Shown: piece by piece, positions 7,111 through 17,500 of the stretch
Layout: each line of letters starts with the position of its first letter
Position numbering within the stretch: the stretch's first letter is position 1
Source of the DNA: a virus
Strand: one strand, 5' to 3'
DNA: 26,086 nucleotides
IMG/VR virus record: IMGVR_UViG_3300020472_000147
Coordinates: 1-26,086 of that record
Translations under genes and position numbers: made by a program
Notes under the pieces: generated by a model
What the model saw: the letters and a program-made list of their open reading frames with translations, nothing else
The model's database searches: none
Told to the model about the DNA's origin: nothing

Positions 7111-7941
7111 ATGGCTTTTCCAGATATTAATGATTCATTTGTTAAGCAATTTGAATCTGAGGCGCATATGGAATACCAACAAATGGGTTCCAAACTGCGT
7201 AACACCATTCGTACCAAAGCTGGTATTACTGGTGAATCTACTACTTTTCAGGTTATTGGAAACGTAGACGTTGGAACTAAAGCCCGAAACGGCAAGGTTC
7301 CTCGTTCTGAAGCTTCCCATGCACCTGTCGAAGTTTCTCTACAAGACCGTTATGCATCAGTAATGATTGACGATCTTGATGAGTTAAAAATCCAACATGA
7401 CGAGCGTGGTGTTCAAGCTAAGAATATCGCGGCGGCTATGGGTCAAGATACCGATACTATCATACTCACAGCTATGGATGCGTCAGCTAACAGTAACAAC
7501 GTAAGTACCGCCGAAACATTTTCTGCGGCGGCTACACCAATCGGAATTATGGAAGACTTTGGTAATGCTTCTATTCCTTTCGATGGTGAGCTTTATGCTT
7601 GTGTTTGCTGGGAAGCTTGGGGCGATCTGCTCGATCTTGATGAGTTTTCAAACGCTGATTATGTACCAAGTGAACAGCTTTGGTTTGAAGGCGTAACAGC
7701 TAAGAAGTGGTTGGGCTTTAACTGGTTCCCACATGAAAACTTACCTGTTGACGGCTCTAGCGATGCTAAGTGCTTCTACTATCATCGTTCTTCAACTGGT
7801 CATGCAATCGGTCAGGATTACTCACAGCGGATAGATTATCTTGCTGAGTATGATTCCAATCAGGTCATGGCTAAAATGTCGCATGGTGCTGGTCTTATCG
7901 ATGATACGGCTTGCATTGAGCGTGTTTACAACAGTGCTTGA
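7111..7941 (+). CDS. major capsid protein
   Basis: This 276-residue protein is the coat subunit. The ATG at 7111 is chosen because GGAGG (7100-7104) lies six bases before it; an upstream in-frame TTG at 7084 has no such support. The sequence fits the compact HK97-fold capsid family of podoviruses. It opens AFPDINDSFVKQFESEAHMEYQQMGSKL, followed by TTFQVIGNVDVGTKARNGKVPRSEASH (E-loop region), then YASVMIDDLDELKIQHDERG and DTDTIILTAMD. The C-terminal half (WFPHENLPVDG, FYYHRSSTGHAIGQD) is also typical. It follows the scaffold gene and a terminator. Confidence 0.93.
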   Translation: MAFPDINDSFVKQFESEAHMEYQQMGSKLRNTIRTKAGITGESTTFQVIGNVDVGTKARNGKVPRSEASHAPVEVSLQDRYASVMIDDLDELKIQHDERGVQAKNIAAAMGQDTDTIILTAMDASANSNNVSTAETFSAAATPIGIMEDFGNASIPFDGELYACVCWEAWGDLLDLDEFSNADYVPSEQLWFEGVTAKKWLGFNWFPHENLPVDGSSDAKCFYYHRSSTGHAIGQDYSQRIDYLAEYDSNQVMAKMSHGAGLIDDTACIERVYNSA

Positions 7942-7958
7942 TAAAGGAGATTTGAATC

Positions 7959-8246
7959 ATGGCTTATAGTGCGGCAGGTCTTGTCAAAATGGGATCAGGA
8001 GGCGGTTTTAATATTTATTTCTACCGTTCACTTGATACCGCGGCAACGGTCAATTCAGCGGCTTATTTCAACAGCGCAGTAGATTTTCTGAATGTTGGTG
8101 ATTTAATTATACAACAGCAAGTTGGTGGCACAGTGGCTACCCCTACTTCTGTTACTGCTGGAACATTAATGTGGGTGCTATCGAACAATGGCACAGCCGT
8201 CGACGTTTCGGATGGAACGGCGATAGTTGTAACGGACGGCGATTAG
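7959..8246 (+). CDS. small beta-rich protein after capsid, possible decoration protein
   Basis: This encodes 95 residues. The ATG at 7959 follows AAAGGAG (7945-7951). It is almost devoid of charge, rich in Ala/Val/Thr/Gly and predicted mostly beta. The block YFNSAVDFLNVGDLIIQQQ recurs, as far as I recall, in small proteins directly after capsid genes of many phages. The place and composition suggest a capsid cement, head-fibre-like or decoration protein. No direct motif proves this. Confidence 0.65.
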   Translation: MAYSAAGLVKMGSGGGFNIYFYRSLDTAATVNSAAYFNSAVDFLNVGDLIIQQQVGGTVATPTSVTAGTLMWVLSNNGTAVDVSDGTAIVVTDGD

Positions 8247-8336
8247 AACTCCACGCCGGAGTATGGCGGGGCGAGGGTTTTTCTCATATGACTCTCTGGT
8301 TTGGCCTGAGTCCCGCCTGTTCCTGAAAGTATATAA
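8247..8336 (+). promoter_or_regulatory. structured intergenic RNA before tail tube gene
   Basis: Several stems can form. ACTCC (8248-8252) pairs with GGAGT (8258-8262). GACTC (8290-8294) pairs with GAGTC (8308-8312). GGCGGG (8265-8270) and CCCGCC (8312-8317) could enclose the last one. An alternative CCxCGCC/GGCGxGG stem (8251-8271) is followed six bases later by five T, so partial termination is possible. This is much more GC-rich than the flanking genes. Confidence 0.35.
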
Positions 8337-8915
8337 ATGAGTGTAGCGACTACTGATATTGCTGTTGCATCAAAAGGATTGGTTCTTATTGGGGCTGATC
8401 CTATTGCGGCTTTTGACGGAAGCAGTCGCGGAGCGATAGTTGCCGAACATATCTATGATGAGGCAATTGAAGATATTCTAACAGATACACCGTGGTCGTT
8501 TGCAACGACACAGGCTGATCTGTCCCATGTTTCAGATACACCAGAGTCGATCTGGTCTGATGCATGGCAAAAACCAACAGAAGCTTTATTGATACGCCGT
8601 GTAACGGTTAATGATAAAGACATTGATTATGAAGTCTATGCAGACAAAGTGTACTGCAATTATGACGAAAACAATATCCTGACAATGAATTATATTTTTC
8701 GGGCACTGGAACAGGATTGGCCTCCATATTTCAGGTATGCCGCTGAATTAAAGCTTGCCAGCATCTTTGCGATGTCGGTGGCGGGAAAGCCTGATATGGC
8801 TGACACCTTTCAACAACAGGCTGAATTTGCGTTACGTAAGGCTAGAAGTCAGGATGGTCAGGCTGACACAACCCACGCAATTACGACAAGCCGTTTTATT
8901 ATTGCTCGGAGGTAG
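8337..8915 (+). CDS. tail tubular protein A (T7 gp11-like)
   Basis: This 192-residue protein forms the adaptor ring between portal and nozzle in T7-like virions. Family features include an N-terminal VASKGLVLIGADPIAAFD, the helical block AEHIYDEAIEDILTDTPWSFATTQADL, YVYADKVYCN-like strands (here YEVYADKVYCNYDE) and the C-terminal PPYFRYAAELKLASIFAMSVAGKPDMADTF...AEFALRKARSQDGQ. Size matches T7 gp11. It lies just before the gp12-like gene, as expected. No strong ribosome binding site precedes the ATG at 8337, so translation may depend on the structured leader. Confidence 0.9.
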   Translation: MSVATTDIAVASKGLVLIGADPIAAFDGSSRGAIVAEHIYDEAIEDILTDTPWSFATTQADLSHVSDTPESIWSDAWQKPTEALLIRRVTVNDKDIDYEVYADKVYCNYDENNILTMNYIFRALEQDWPPYFRYAAELKLASIFAMSVAGKPDMADTFQQQAEFALRKARSQDGQADTTHAITTSRFIIARR

Positions 8916-8918
8916 ACT

Positions 8919-11165
8919 ATGCCTTTAAGAGCAACAACTTTCCAAACCAACTTCTCATCTGGTCAACTTGATCCTCGTATGATGTCACGCGCTGATGTTG
9001 GTGTGTATAATAACTCAGGAGAAAATCTTCTTAACAACTCCCCTTTGGTTCAAGGAGGAGCTCGTCGTCGACCTGGCTCAGATTATGTTGCGACATTAAC
9101 TGGACATACACGCCTTGAAAAACTGCGCTTTAATGACACACAGCTGTATATCTTTGCGTTCTCAAATACTGAACTAAAGATATTTAATTCTGCTGGGAGC
9201 TTGTTGCAGACCCTGACATCCCAGCCGTGGAGCGCAACGACTATGTGGGAGATGCGTTTAACCTCAGCTGGCGATACAACGATTATTACTCATGAAGACT
9301 TCGCAATGCAGAAATTACTTCGTACAGGGGCAACGACGTTTACGATTGCCGCTTATGCATTTGAGTCTCATAGTTCTGGTTATCCCCGGTATCAGCCGTT
9401 TTATAAATTTGCTGACGATAGTACGACACTGACACCCAGTGCAACGTCAGGCAGTGGAGTTACTTTGACAGCTTCCGCTGCTTCTTTTGTCTCTGCTCAT
9501 GTTGGATCAATCATTCGATATAAAGGAAAAGAATGTGATGTCACAGGTTTTACCGATACCACCCATGTTACCGTTACGGTCCGGGAAACGCTGTCGGGAA
9601 CATCTGCCGATACCGATTGGGACGAAAATGTTTTTTCAGCGGCGAGAGGGTATGCTAAATCGTGTGCGTTCCACCCTCGTAGATTGTGGTTTGGTGGCTC
9701 CAGAGATTTGCCCTCCCATTTATTTTCGTCGCAGTCGAACGCCTTCTTCAACTTTAATGTTGGAACTGGGCTTGATGCAGAGAGCATCCAAGCACCGTTA
9801 GGATCAGATAGTGTTTCTGAAATACTTCACCTTCACTCTGGTCGACACCTCACTGTTTTCACAGATAGTGGTGTTTATTACGTTCAGGAGTCAAATACGA
9901 CTCCTGTAAGCCCTTCTAACTTCAATCCTCGCTTCTCGGTACCCTATGGTAGCGCACAAGCCCCTCCTAAGCGCTACGATGGCGCTACGCTCTTTATACA
10001 GGATACGGGGAAAGTCGTGCGAGAATTGCTGTGGAATGACCTTCAGCAATCTTATACCGCTGAACCGATCAGTTTGGTGTCAAATGACATGATTGATGAC
10101 GTACAGGATCAAGAGGTATTCTACGGAAATGATACAGGACCAGAGCAGTTTAATGTTATTGTAAACAACAATGGCAACATTTCTATTTATCATTCTGTTC
10201 GATCAGAGAAGATCGCGGCATGGTTTCCATGGGAAACAACTGGTGATTTTGAAAGTGTAACAGAATTAAATGGTGAAATCTTTGTTTCTGTTAAACGTGA
10301 TAATAAAAATGTACGAGAAAATGGAACAATCACGGTTACTGATTATGCAAATATTGCTGTTGGTACAACAATAACTATTACCATAGCAGATGGTACTGCA
10401 TATACCTTTACATCAGAAGCTTCTAGCGGGTCATCTCCATCAGAAAGTACAGGGTGGCGACCCTATTCAAACAACGATACAACCGCGGATAATATATATA
10501 CTACTATCAATAATCACAGTTTATTTACTGTGGCTAACCCTAGTGCTAATATTGTTACAATTACAGAAAGTAGCCCAACAGGTTTGCTGACAATTGAAAC
10601 ATCTGATTCTACACGATTGGCTGTATCAGCACAGACTTATCAACAGGTTTATTATTTAGAGAAATTTAATTTTCTTAAAACAGTAGATTGCTCCGCAACA
10701 TTAAGTAATGTCTCTGGCAATATATGGGGCGGCTTATCTCACCTTCTTAATTCAAGTGTCTCTTGTGTTGATAGTAATATTTATCATGGAGATTTTACCG
10801 TAGCATCTACGGGGCGTATTACCTTAAACGAAACTGGTACGGCTCCTGTTGCTGGTTTGAATTTTACTCGTAAGATTATTGATATGCCAGCTAACATTCA
10901 GGGGCCGAATGGTTCTTTGCGTGGATCGCAAAAGATGGTTGGTGAAATTATTGTTGAAGTTTACGACACCGCTAACTTTGCAGTAAATGGTCAGGAATTT
11001 CTTATTCGTCAGGTTGATGACGATCTTAGCACCAGCCCGTCAGCAGTAACAGGAACGTATCAGTTTTATGGTGGTGGTTGGTCGCGTGATGCCCAAGTGA
11101 CTATTACACAAACGGCTCCTCTCAAGGGAACAATCCTCAGTATTTGGAAGGAGATATTAGCATGA
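8919..11165 (+). CDS. tail tubular protein B (T7 gp12-like nozzle)
   Basis: This 748-residue protein makes the hexameric tail nozzle. Family features are the start TTFQTNFSSGQLDPRMMSRADVGVYNNSGENLLN, the RRRPGSDYVA motif, RLWFGGSRDLPSHLFSSQSNAFFNF, and VRELLWNDLQQSYTAEPISLVSNDMI. The central blades continue to about residue 462. At about 465-572 a Thr/Ile/Val-rich segment (GTITVTDYANIAVGTTITI...ATRLAV-like end) interrupts the expected blade before YYLEKFNF, and looks like an inserted beta-sandwich. Normal sequence resumes to the end. ATG 8919 follows GGAGG (8910-8914). It overlaps the next gene by four bases. Confidence 0.9.
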   Translation: MPLRATTFQTNFSSGQLDPRMMSRADVGVYNNSGENLLNNSPLVQGGARRRPGSDYVATLTGHTRLEKLRFNDTQLYIFAFSNTELKIFNSAGSLLQTLTSQPWSATTMWEMRLTSAGDTTIITHEDFAMQKLLRTGATTFTIAAYAFESHSSGYPRYQPFYKFADDSTTLTPSATSGSGVTLTASAASFVSAHVGSIIRYKGKECDVTGFTDTTHVTVTVRETLSGTSADTDWDENVFSAARGYAKSCAFHPRRLWFGGSRDLPSHLFSSQSNAFFNFNVGTGLDAESIQAPLGSDSVSEILHLHSGRHLTVFTDSGVYYVQESNTTPVSPSNFNPRFSVPYGSAQAPPKRYDGATLFIQDTGKVVRELLWNDLQQSYTAEPISLVSNDMIDDVQDQEVFYGNDTGPEQFNVIVNNNGNISIYHSVRSEKIAAWFPWETTGDFESVTELNGEIFVSVKRDNKNVRENGTITVTDYANIAVGTTITITIADGTAYTFTSEASSGSSPSESTGWRPYSNNDTTADNIYTTINNHSLFTVANPSANIVTITESSPTGLLTIETSDSTRLAVSAQTYQQVYYLEKFNFLKTVDCSATLSNVSGNIWGGLSHLLNSSVSCVDSNIYHGDFTVASTGRITLNETGTAPVAGLNFTRKIIDMPANIQGPNGSLRGSQKMVGEIIVEVYDTANFAVNGQEFLIRQVDDDLSTSPSAVTGTYQFYGGGWSRDAQVTITQTAPLKGTILSIWKEILA

Positions 11166-11629
11166 GTTGGGAATATGTTGTAATGGCATCAGCGGTTGCA
11201 AGTGCGGGTGCTCAGTATGCGGCGGCATCAACACAAGCGAAAGCTGGAGCTAAAACAGCACGTATAAAAGCTCAGATCGATTCTACCAATGCATCTTTGG
11301 CAAGCTTGGAAGCTACGCAGACTGAAAGGTCGAGGCTTAAACAATTTGCGGCCTTACAATCATCTAATATATCGTCAACATCTTATGACCCCTATTCAAG
11401 TAAGTCATTTCTAGCAATAGAAAATGATTCAGAAGATGAATTAAAATCAGATGTCGACAGCATTAGGCTTTTAGGTCAGATAAAAACAGATCGTTATGCG
11501 AAGCAAGCAAAAATATCAGACATTACAGGTGATTCATATCGAGCAATGGGCAAAACAGCTTGGCTGAAACCTGCTGGTACTCTTATGGCGGGTGGATATA
11601 AAGCCCATAAAGTAACGAAAGAAGGATAA
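11162..11629 (+). CDS. internal virion protein (T7 gp14-like)
   Basis: This encodes 155 residues. The ATG at 11162 is chosen because AAGGAG (11147-11152) precedes it and it overlaps the previous stop as ATGA; an upstream TTG would lie in front of that site. An Ala-rich hydrophobic N-terminal segment (EYVVMASAVASAGAQYAAAST, residues 3-23) is followed by Ala/Lys/Ser-rich helices. T7 gp14 has the same design: a hydrophobic N-terminus and Ala-rich helices that let it enter the outer membrane during ejection. The assignment rests on composition and on its position before two very large internal proteins. Confidence 0.75.
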   Translation: MSWEYVVMASAVASAGAQYAAASTQAKAGAKTARIKAQIDSTNASLASLEATQTERSRLKQFAALQSSNISSTSYDPYSSKSFLAIENDSEDELKSDVDSIRLLGQIKTDRYAKQAKISDITGDSYRAMGKTAWLKPAGTLMAGGYKAHKVTKEG

Positions 11630-14532
11630 TGGCTATAAAACCATATGTAAGTCAAAGCAAAGTTACACCAATTGCAGGTGTAGATACGTCAGGAATTAAC
11701 AGAGTAGCGAATATACAGGCTAACAGTATGTTAGGAGCCGCTCGGGTTTTAGACACTATTGGCGAGATGGCTTTTCAAGAAGGAAAGAAAGAACGAATAA
11801 AAGAAGGAACGCTTGATGCGGCATCTGCTAAACTTGGTCGTAATGAACATGGTGAGCCCATATTACCTGACTCAATACCTAGTGATAACACCTTCTATGG
11901 TGAAGCGTATCAAAATGCTTTATATACTAGGTATGGGAGTGAAGTTGAGATTGATTTAGCTAATCGATTTCAAACACTAGCAGGTGAAATGACTTACGAT
12001 TCTCCTAAAACGGGGATGTCAAAAGCGCAAACATTTATGGAAGCCGCCACTCTTCAGCTTAATGCAACAATAGAAAATGTTGATCCAAATGTACGGGACT
12101 CTGTTCGGAAATATGGAATAGAACGTATTCGTCAACACCACAGTTATATTGATAATGCAGAAAAGAAAGCTGAATTTAATCAAGCTAATAAATCTAACGG
12201 TGAATTAATTACTCAAAGATATGGTGAAGTTATGTCACTAGTTCGAGAAGGAGAACCTTTCGAAGCTGTTCGTCTTTCTCCGCAATATAAAAGGTTTACT
12301 ACTGCAATTGGGTTGAGAAGACAATTTATAGGAACACGCAACGCAAACAATCTTTTGCATAAATATGATGTAGCTCTTGTTATGCAGGAAGTTGCCAATA
12401 GATTTTATCGAATAAAAGATGATAAAGGAGCGATCAGGCCCAAAACAATGACTACAGAACAGGCCGCATTAAAACGCAAAGAATTTCTTGAAAAAATCTT
12501 AACTAAAAATATGACAATAGGGAGTGGAAAACTCAAAGCAGGGAACATAGGAAGCTGGACAGAAGAACAACGAAACGGTTTGGTTACGTTATTAAAATCT
12601 TATGATTCAGCTATGATTAATGTTTCCAAGGCACAAAACAACTATATTTCAGCACAGCTGTTAGAAAAATTAGCAGGTGCGGCAATGTCCCATGGGACGG
12701 AAGATGCTCAAATTAGAACGACTAATTTGTTTAACAGCACAAGAAACGAAATTTTTAAAACAACAGGTAAGATGCCTTCAAACGGACAGGTACTAAGTAC
12801 CGTTTCTGGTATAATTGCAGATCAAGAACGTCATAAGAACCTTGAGTGGAAGACAGATACCCGAAATCGCTTAATTAATGCACGTGCAGATAATGAAGCG
12901 AATAGAAAGGTTATTATAAAGGATGCTCTTCATTTACTAAAAGAAGATCATCCGGGTGAATTTGAAGGTATAAAGGCTACCCTTAGAAATATGAAAGGCT
13001 CTCAGGGCCAAGTTGATTATTTAAGACAGGTTTTAAAAACCACAGGTCTTACGGCAGATCGAGTGCAAGCTGATTATGCAAATGAACGGTTAAAATTAAA
13101 TATTAAAAATTATGGCAGAGAGTTAGGTCGCAATGTTTCTGCGCGGATTTTACAAATAGCTAAAGCTGGTGATCCTATAAAAGAAGAACGCCGCTTAAAA
13201 CAATTTGAATCAGAGCTTGTTAAAGAGCTCAACGGCAGAACAGCACATATGAACAAACTGGCACCTTTGTTACGATCATTTAGAAATGGGCGTTCTGTTC
13301 CATCCAGTAAAACAAATGGTGATTTATTTATTCCGGCATTAAGATTTCTGGGTGTAGATAATCCAACTGATCCCGATGTTGCATTTGCTCATGTACGAAT
13401 GGGTATACCAACATACATGATTGAAGCAATGCTTGATGGGTTGCGAGGAGTTAATTCAAATAATCCTCAAGCAGTCGATCAGGCAATGGCAATATTCAAT
13501 AGATATAAAGGATTGCAAGGGGGCATAGAACATCTTTCTGCACAGCTTGGTTCTGATTATGCGGTGTTTCACAATATTTCTATTATGGGATTAGAAAACC
13601 ATAAGAAACATATGGATCTTGTTCAAAAAGCTTCCCAAGGAGATAACACTCCATTCGGGGGTTATAAAAATATAATACCTGGCTATCGAACAATTAATGA
13701 TGAGGGTGAAGAAAAATTTGATGGTGATGCCGTTAAAGCCGCATTTAATAATTCTATGACTAGGGTCAACAAGGATTTACTTGACGGCTATACTCCGTGG
13801 ATTTCAACATTTCCAGTAAGTATCTTTGATATGTTAACAAATCTGCCAGATTCTGAAAAAGAAAACCTAAAATACAAAGCAGAACGGGCTGACAAGTCAC
13901 CTGTTCCCGATGAATTTAAACGTCAGGCTGAGAAAATTTGGCTTGCTAGTCTTCATCATTTTAAGAAAGGCGATCAAATAACAGACGAGGAAATGGATGA
14001 AGCTATGAAATATGCTGTTCATACGGCTATGTCGAGCCGTGTGTCTAACTGGGGTTATACAATGGCAATGAAAGGATCGGGTAATTATGGTGAATTAAAC
14101 TTAGTTCAAAATGCTCCTAATAGATTTTTTGCTATCGACACGCCAGAGGGTCCATCTGCTGACTGGATATTTGATGCAATTAATAAGATGGTGGCTAAGA
14201 CTGCTGATCCCCGAATGAACAAAGGGAAACTGGTATTAGGTTATAATTATTTCTTGCAAGATACCGGGAAAAAATCATCAGCGGGGACACCTATTTATGA
14301 TGTTAGAACGTGGCATGACGAACACGCTGGTGATTGGATGTATAATAAAAAACGTAAGGTTATCGAAATTGATTTATATCCTGAATGGCAAGCAAAGCAA
14401 GTTGATGCTCTGGTAGAAGAACAGCTTAGAAAAGCTAATGAGCAAGAAAAAATTCATAAGAAAGCGGAAGAATTAAATAAACAGTTCTTTAACGAGAGAG
14501 GCCGTGCAAGAACGCATATGTCAATAAGGTGA
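11629..14532 (+). CDS. large internal virion protein (T7 gp15-like position)
   Basis: This encodes 967 residues, mostly alpha-helical, polar and charged, with no signal peptide or membrane segment. The N-terminus (SQSKVTPIAGVDTSGINRVANIQANSMLGAARVLDTIGEMA) resembles the start of ejection proteins that join the gp14-like protein. The long helical body (KAEFNQANKSNGELITQRYGEVM and onward) suits the periplasmic tunnel role known for T7 gp15. Identification rests on order and size; T7 gp15 is 747 residues. The start at 11629 overlaps the preceding TAA. No enzymatic motif is visible. Confidence 0.75.
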   Translation: MAIKPYVSQSKVTPIAGVDTSGINRVANIQANSMLGAARVLDTIGEMAFQEGKKERIKEGTLDAASAKLGRNEHGEPILPDSIPSDNTFYGEAYQNALYTRYGSEVEIDLANRFQTLAGEMTYDSPKTGMSKAQTFMEAATLQLNATIENVDPNVRDSVRKYGIERIRQHHSYIDNAEKKAEFNQANKSNGELITQRYGEVMSLVREGEPFEAVRLSPQYKRFTTAIGLRRQFIGTRNANNLLHKYDVALVMQEVANRFYRIKDDKGAIRPKTMTTEQAALKRKEFLEKILTKNMTIGSGKLKAGNIGSWTEEQRNGLVTLLKSYDSAMINVSKAQNNYISAQLLEKLAGAAMSHGTEDAQIRTTNLFNSTRNEIFKTTGKMPSNGQVLSTVSGIIADQERHKNLEWKTDTRNRLINARADNEANRKVIIKDALHLLKEDHPGEFEGIKATLRNMKGSQGQVDYLRQVLKTTGLTADRVQADYANERLKLNIKNYGRELGRNVSARILQIAKAGDPIKEERRLKQFESELVKELNGRTAHMNKLAPLLRSFRNGRSVPSSKTNGDLFIPALRFLGVDNPTDPDVAFAHVRMGIPTYMIEAMLDGLRGVNSNNPQAVDQAMAIFNRYKGLQGGIEHLSAQLGSDYAVFHNISIMGLENHKKHMDLVQKASQGDNTPFGGYKNIIPGYRTINDEGEEKFDGDAVKAAFNNSMTRVNKDLLDGYTPWISTFPVSIFDMLTNLPDSEKENLKYKAERADKSPVPDEFKRQAEKIWLASLHHFKKGDQITDEEMDEAMKYAVHTAMSSRVSNWGYTMAMKGSGNYGELNLVQNAPNRFFAIDTPEGPSADWIFDAINKMVAKTADPRMNKGKLVLGYNYFLQDTGKKSSAGTPIYDVRTWHDEHAGDWMYNKKRKVIEIDLYPEWQAKQVDALVEEQLRKANEQEKIHKKAEELNKQFFNERGRARTHMSIR

Positions 14533-14536
14533 ATAA

Positions 14537-17500
14537 ATGGGATTTATAGAAGAATTAGATCGCATAAACGGACAAAATCGACAACAGGATAACCGTCCAG
14601 TTCATCAATTGGATACATCTGAGCGAATATGGAACGCTTTGCAAACTGATACCTTGGTTGGTCAGATTGGCACAAGTCTCAAATATCATATTGAAATGGG
14701 GGATTTTGGCGATTACCAGCCCGTTGAAGGTTATAATCCTTTTAATGATAATATGATTGGTTATGAAAATTATGCTGATGAGTTTATCACATCGATGAGC
14801 CCAGCAGAAACAATGGTACGAAAAGCAATCATTGATCGTAATAACGAAAGCCGAAGATCATTTGAAAATCATGGATGGTCACGTTTACTTGGCAATCTAA
14901 TGGACCCTATTAATATTTTACCGATACCTTTAGCCAGAGGCATTGGATTTATTCAAGGTGCCAAGCAAGGATCAAAGGTTGGTCTTTTAGGTCTTGGCCC
15001 AGCTGAGGCAATACGTGCAGGTATGGACCCTACTAATCCTACCTTAGAGCCGTATTTTGCAATTGCTGGTGCAGGGATTTTAGGCGGTGCGATTGGCGGT
15101 ATAGCAGGTGGTATCGGTAAAGTTAAATTAGATTTCATGGCTGATAACTGGTTTGCAAGTCAAAGTGCTGTTGATGCTTATAATCGATTAGAAGAGATTA
15201 TGCCTGATACTGCGGCAACGGTTCGTCCGTTTTCTGAAAGAAAAACATTTGTTAATAAGGATGGTTTAGAATATCAGGAGTCAATTTTTGACCACGTAAA
15301 ACGCTTGATTGATAAATCATCGCGGGAAAGCAATACTGAGTATGATGCACGAATACTTGAAATAACCAGTGATCCTAAAAAATATGAAGACTTAATAGAA
15401 GTTAGCAAAAGCTGGAATCCAGATTCTTTTGTTCCAACTGGAACAGGAATCGAAACAATGCGATTAGCACAGCATCCTTATTTTTTACTGAAAAATAATT
15501 TATTTAAAGGCGAAATGGGTAATTCAATTCGTAGATTGGCTGATCGAATTACTGGTTCTCCGGGCATGATAACAAAAGGTATGGCCGCTGGTGATTCTAT
15601 AGCTCAAGGTGTTCATAACAAATCAAAGTTACATAACAAATTAGCAGTAGATGCCAGTAAAGGGATGTATCATGCTTATTTAAAAGAACAAAATATTAAT
15701 CCAGATACTATGACACCATTTGGTCGGGCTCTTAAATCTGTTGAGACAAGTATTTTTCATGGCAGAGAATATAAACAATTTAAAGATGATGTTATGTGGA
15801 TGGTGTTGTCTGGTGAGAAAAGCACTAATGCCAATGTTATTGAGGCGGCTACTGCCCTTAAAACTTATATGGATGCAATGGGTAAAGCTGGTCAGGATGC
15901 AGGTATTTTTGGTATCGCACGTTTAAATCGGCGTAAGAAATTTTTACAGGAAGAGGTAATACCTAACTCAGACCGTTCTGTTTTAAATCAGGTAGATCGT
16001 CTTAGAGGTGCATTATCTGATGAAGAAAACCTTTTAGGAAGAGATTGGTTAGTCAGGGCTATTGATGATTTAGAAGGCAAGTCAAATTTGAGCCAAAAAC
16101 AATTTGATAATCTTGAAAAATTTAGGGAAGAACTCAAAGAAGTAGATTTTATTTTAATGGGAGACAACCGTAGTTTTTTGTTAGATCGAACTCGCGAGTC
16201 TTTTAAAAATAAGGGTGCTCAGATTTATCATGATAGGATTAAACGTCAGCAAGAATGGGTTGATGAATTAGCAGATATTGAAGCTCGTTTAGAAAATTGG
16301 AAAACAGCAAGTGCCCGTGGTGAATTACCTCAAGCTGAAAAACAGGCGTTCACTCACTGGTCACGTATGTTTAAGCATGATGAAATTGTTAATCATAGGG
16401 CAGAATTTTTAAAGATTTTAGAAGATTGGTATATCAAGACAGATACTACAGGTGTTCGTGCTAACCAAACGCTTGATAGTATTTTAAAACAACGTACCCA
16501 AGGTGACATTAAGCGATTGCTTGATGATGCTATGAGAAAAGAAGGTTTACCAGAATCTACTATCAATTCCGCGTTAGCAAAAATTGATGACATATTTAAA
16601 ACTAAATCAGTTGATCCAAAAATTAAACAATTACAATTAGAAGAAGCACATAATTATGTTCGTGGTCTAGTTGATACTTATGGTGTTGGCAAAGATGCCC
16701 GTCTTCAGGAAGCTTTAAAAGAAGTTGAGCGAATGGCATCACGGGGAGAGCCAGAAGATTTTGCGTTTGGTGCGGCTTCAGCTACCAGAGAACGTATCTT
16801 GGAAATGCCATCTTATATGCTGACCAAACGATATAATGGTATTGCTGATTTTATTGAAACTGATCCAGAAATTATGTTGCGTCGTTATCATCGCCGTATG
16901 GCGGCATCGATTGAGATGGGTAATGAATTTGGCGATGCTACGATGAAGAACTTTACAGATGAATTAAAGCTTCGTCTTGAATCTGAGGTAGATAATGCTG
17001 TTGGTAAAGAAGCAGAAGCGTTAGCGCGGGAGAGCTCACGGGTTATCCAAGCTGTTACTGACATGAAGGAAAAGGTCTTAGGTGTTTATAAGCTTCCAAC
17101 TGATCCTAGTTCAGCCAGTGCTCGCGGGGTTCGAAGTATAAAAAATGCTATGGTTTTAGCTTTAATGGGTAAAGCAACTGTTGCGGCGTTAGCTGATATG
17201 GGTCGAACAGTTATGTCTGTTGGATTGGAACGGGCATTTAAAGGGGCATTTGATAAATTTACTGTCGCATCTCATGATTTTAAGATGGGTGGCGCAGAAG
17301 TAGAGCTTGCTGGAGAAGCAGCTGAAGTTGCATTACATGGACGATGGGAAGCATTTTTTGATGTAGATGGTGGGTTTGGTGGAAACACAATGATCGAGCG
17401 TATGCTTGATACTGGTGTCAATAAGATGTTCGTTCTTAATGCTTTGTCGCCATATACCGATATGATGAAACGATTTTCTGGTTCAATCATTCAATCTGAA

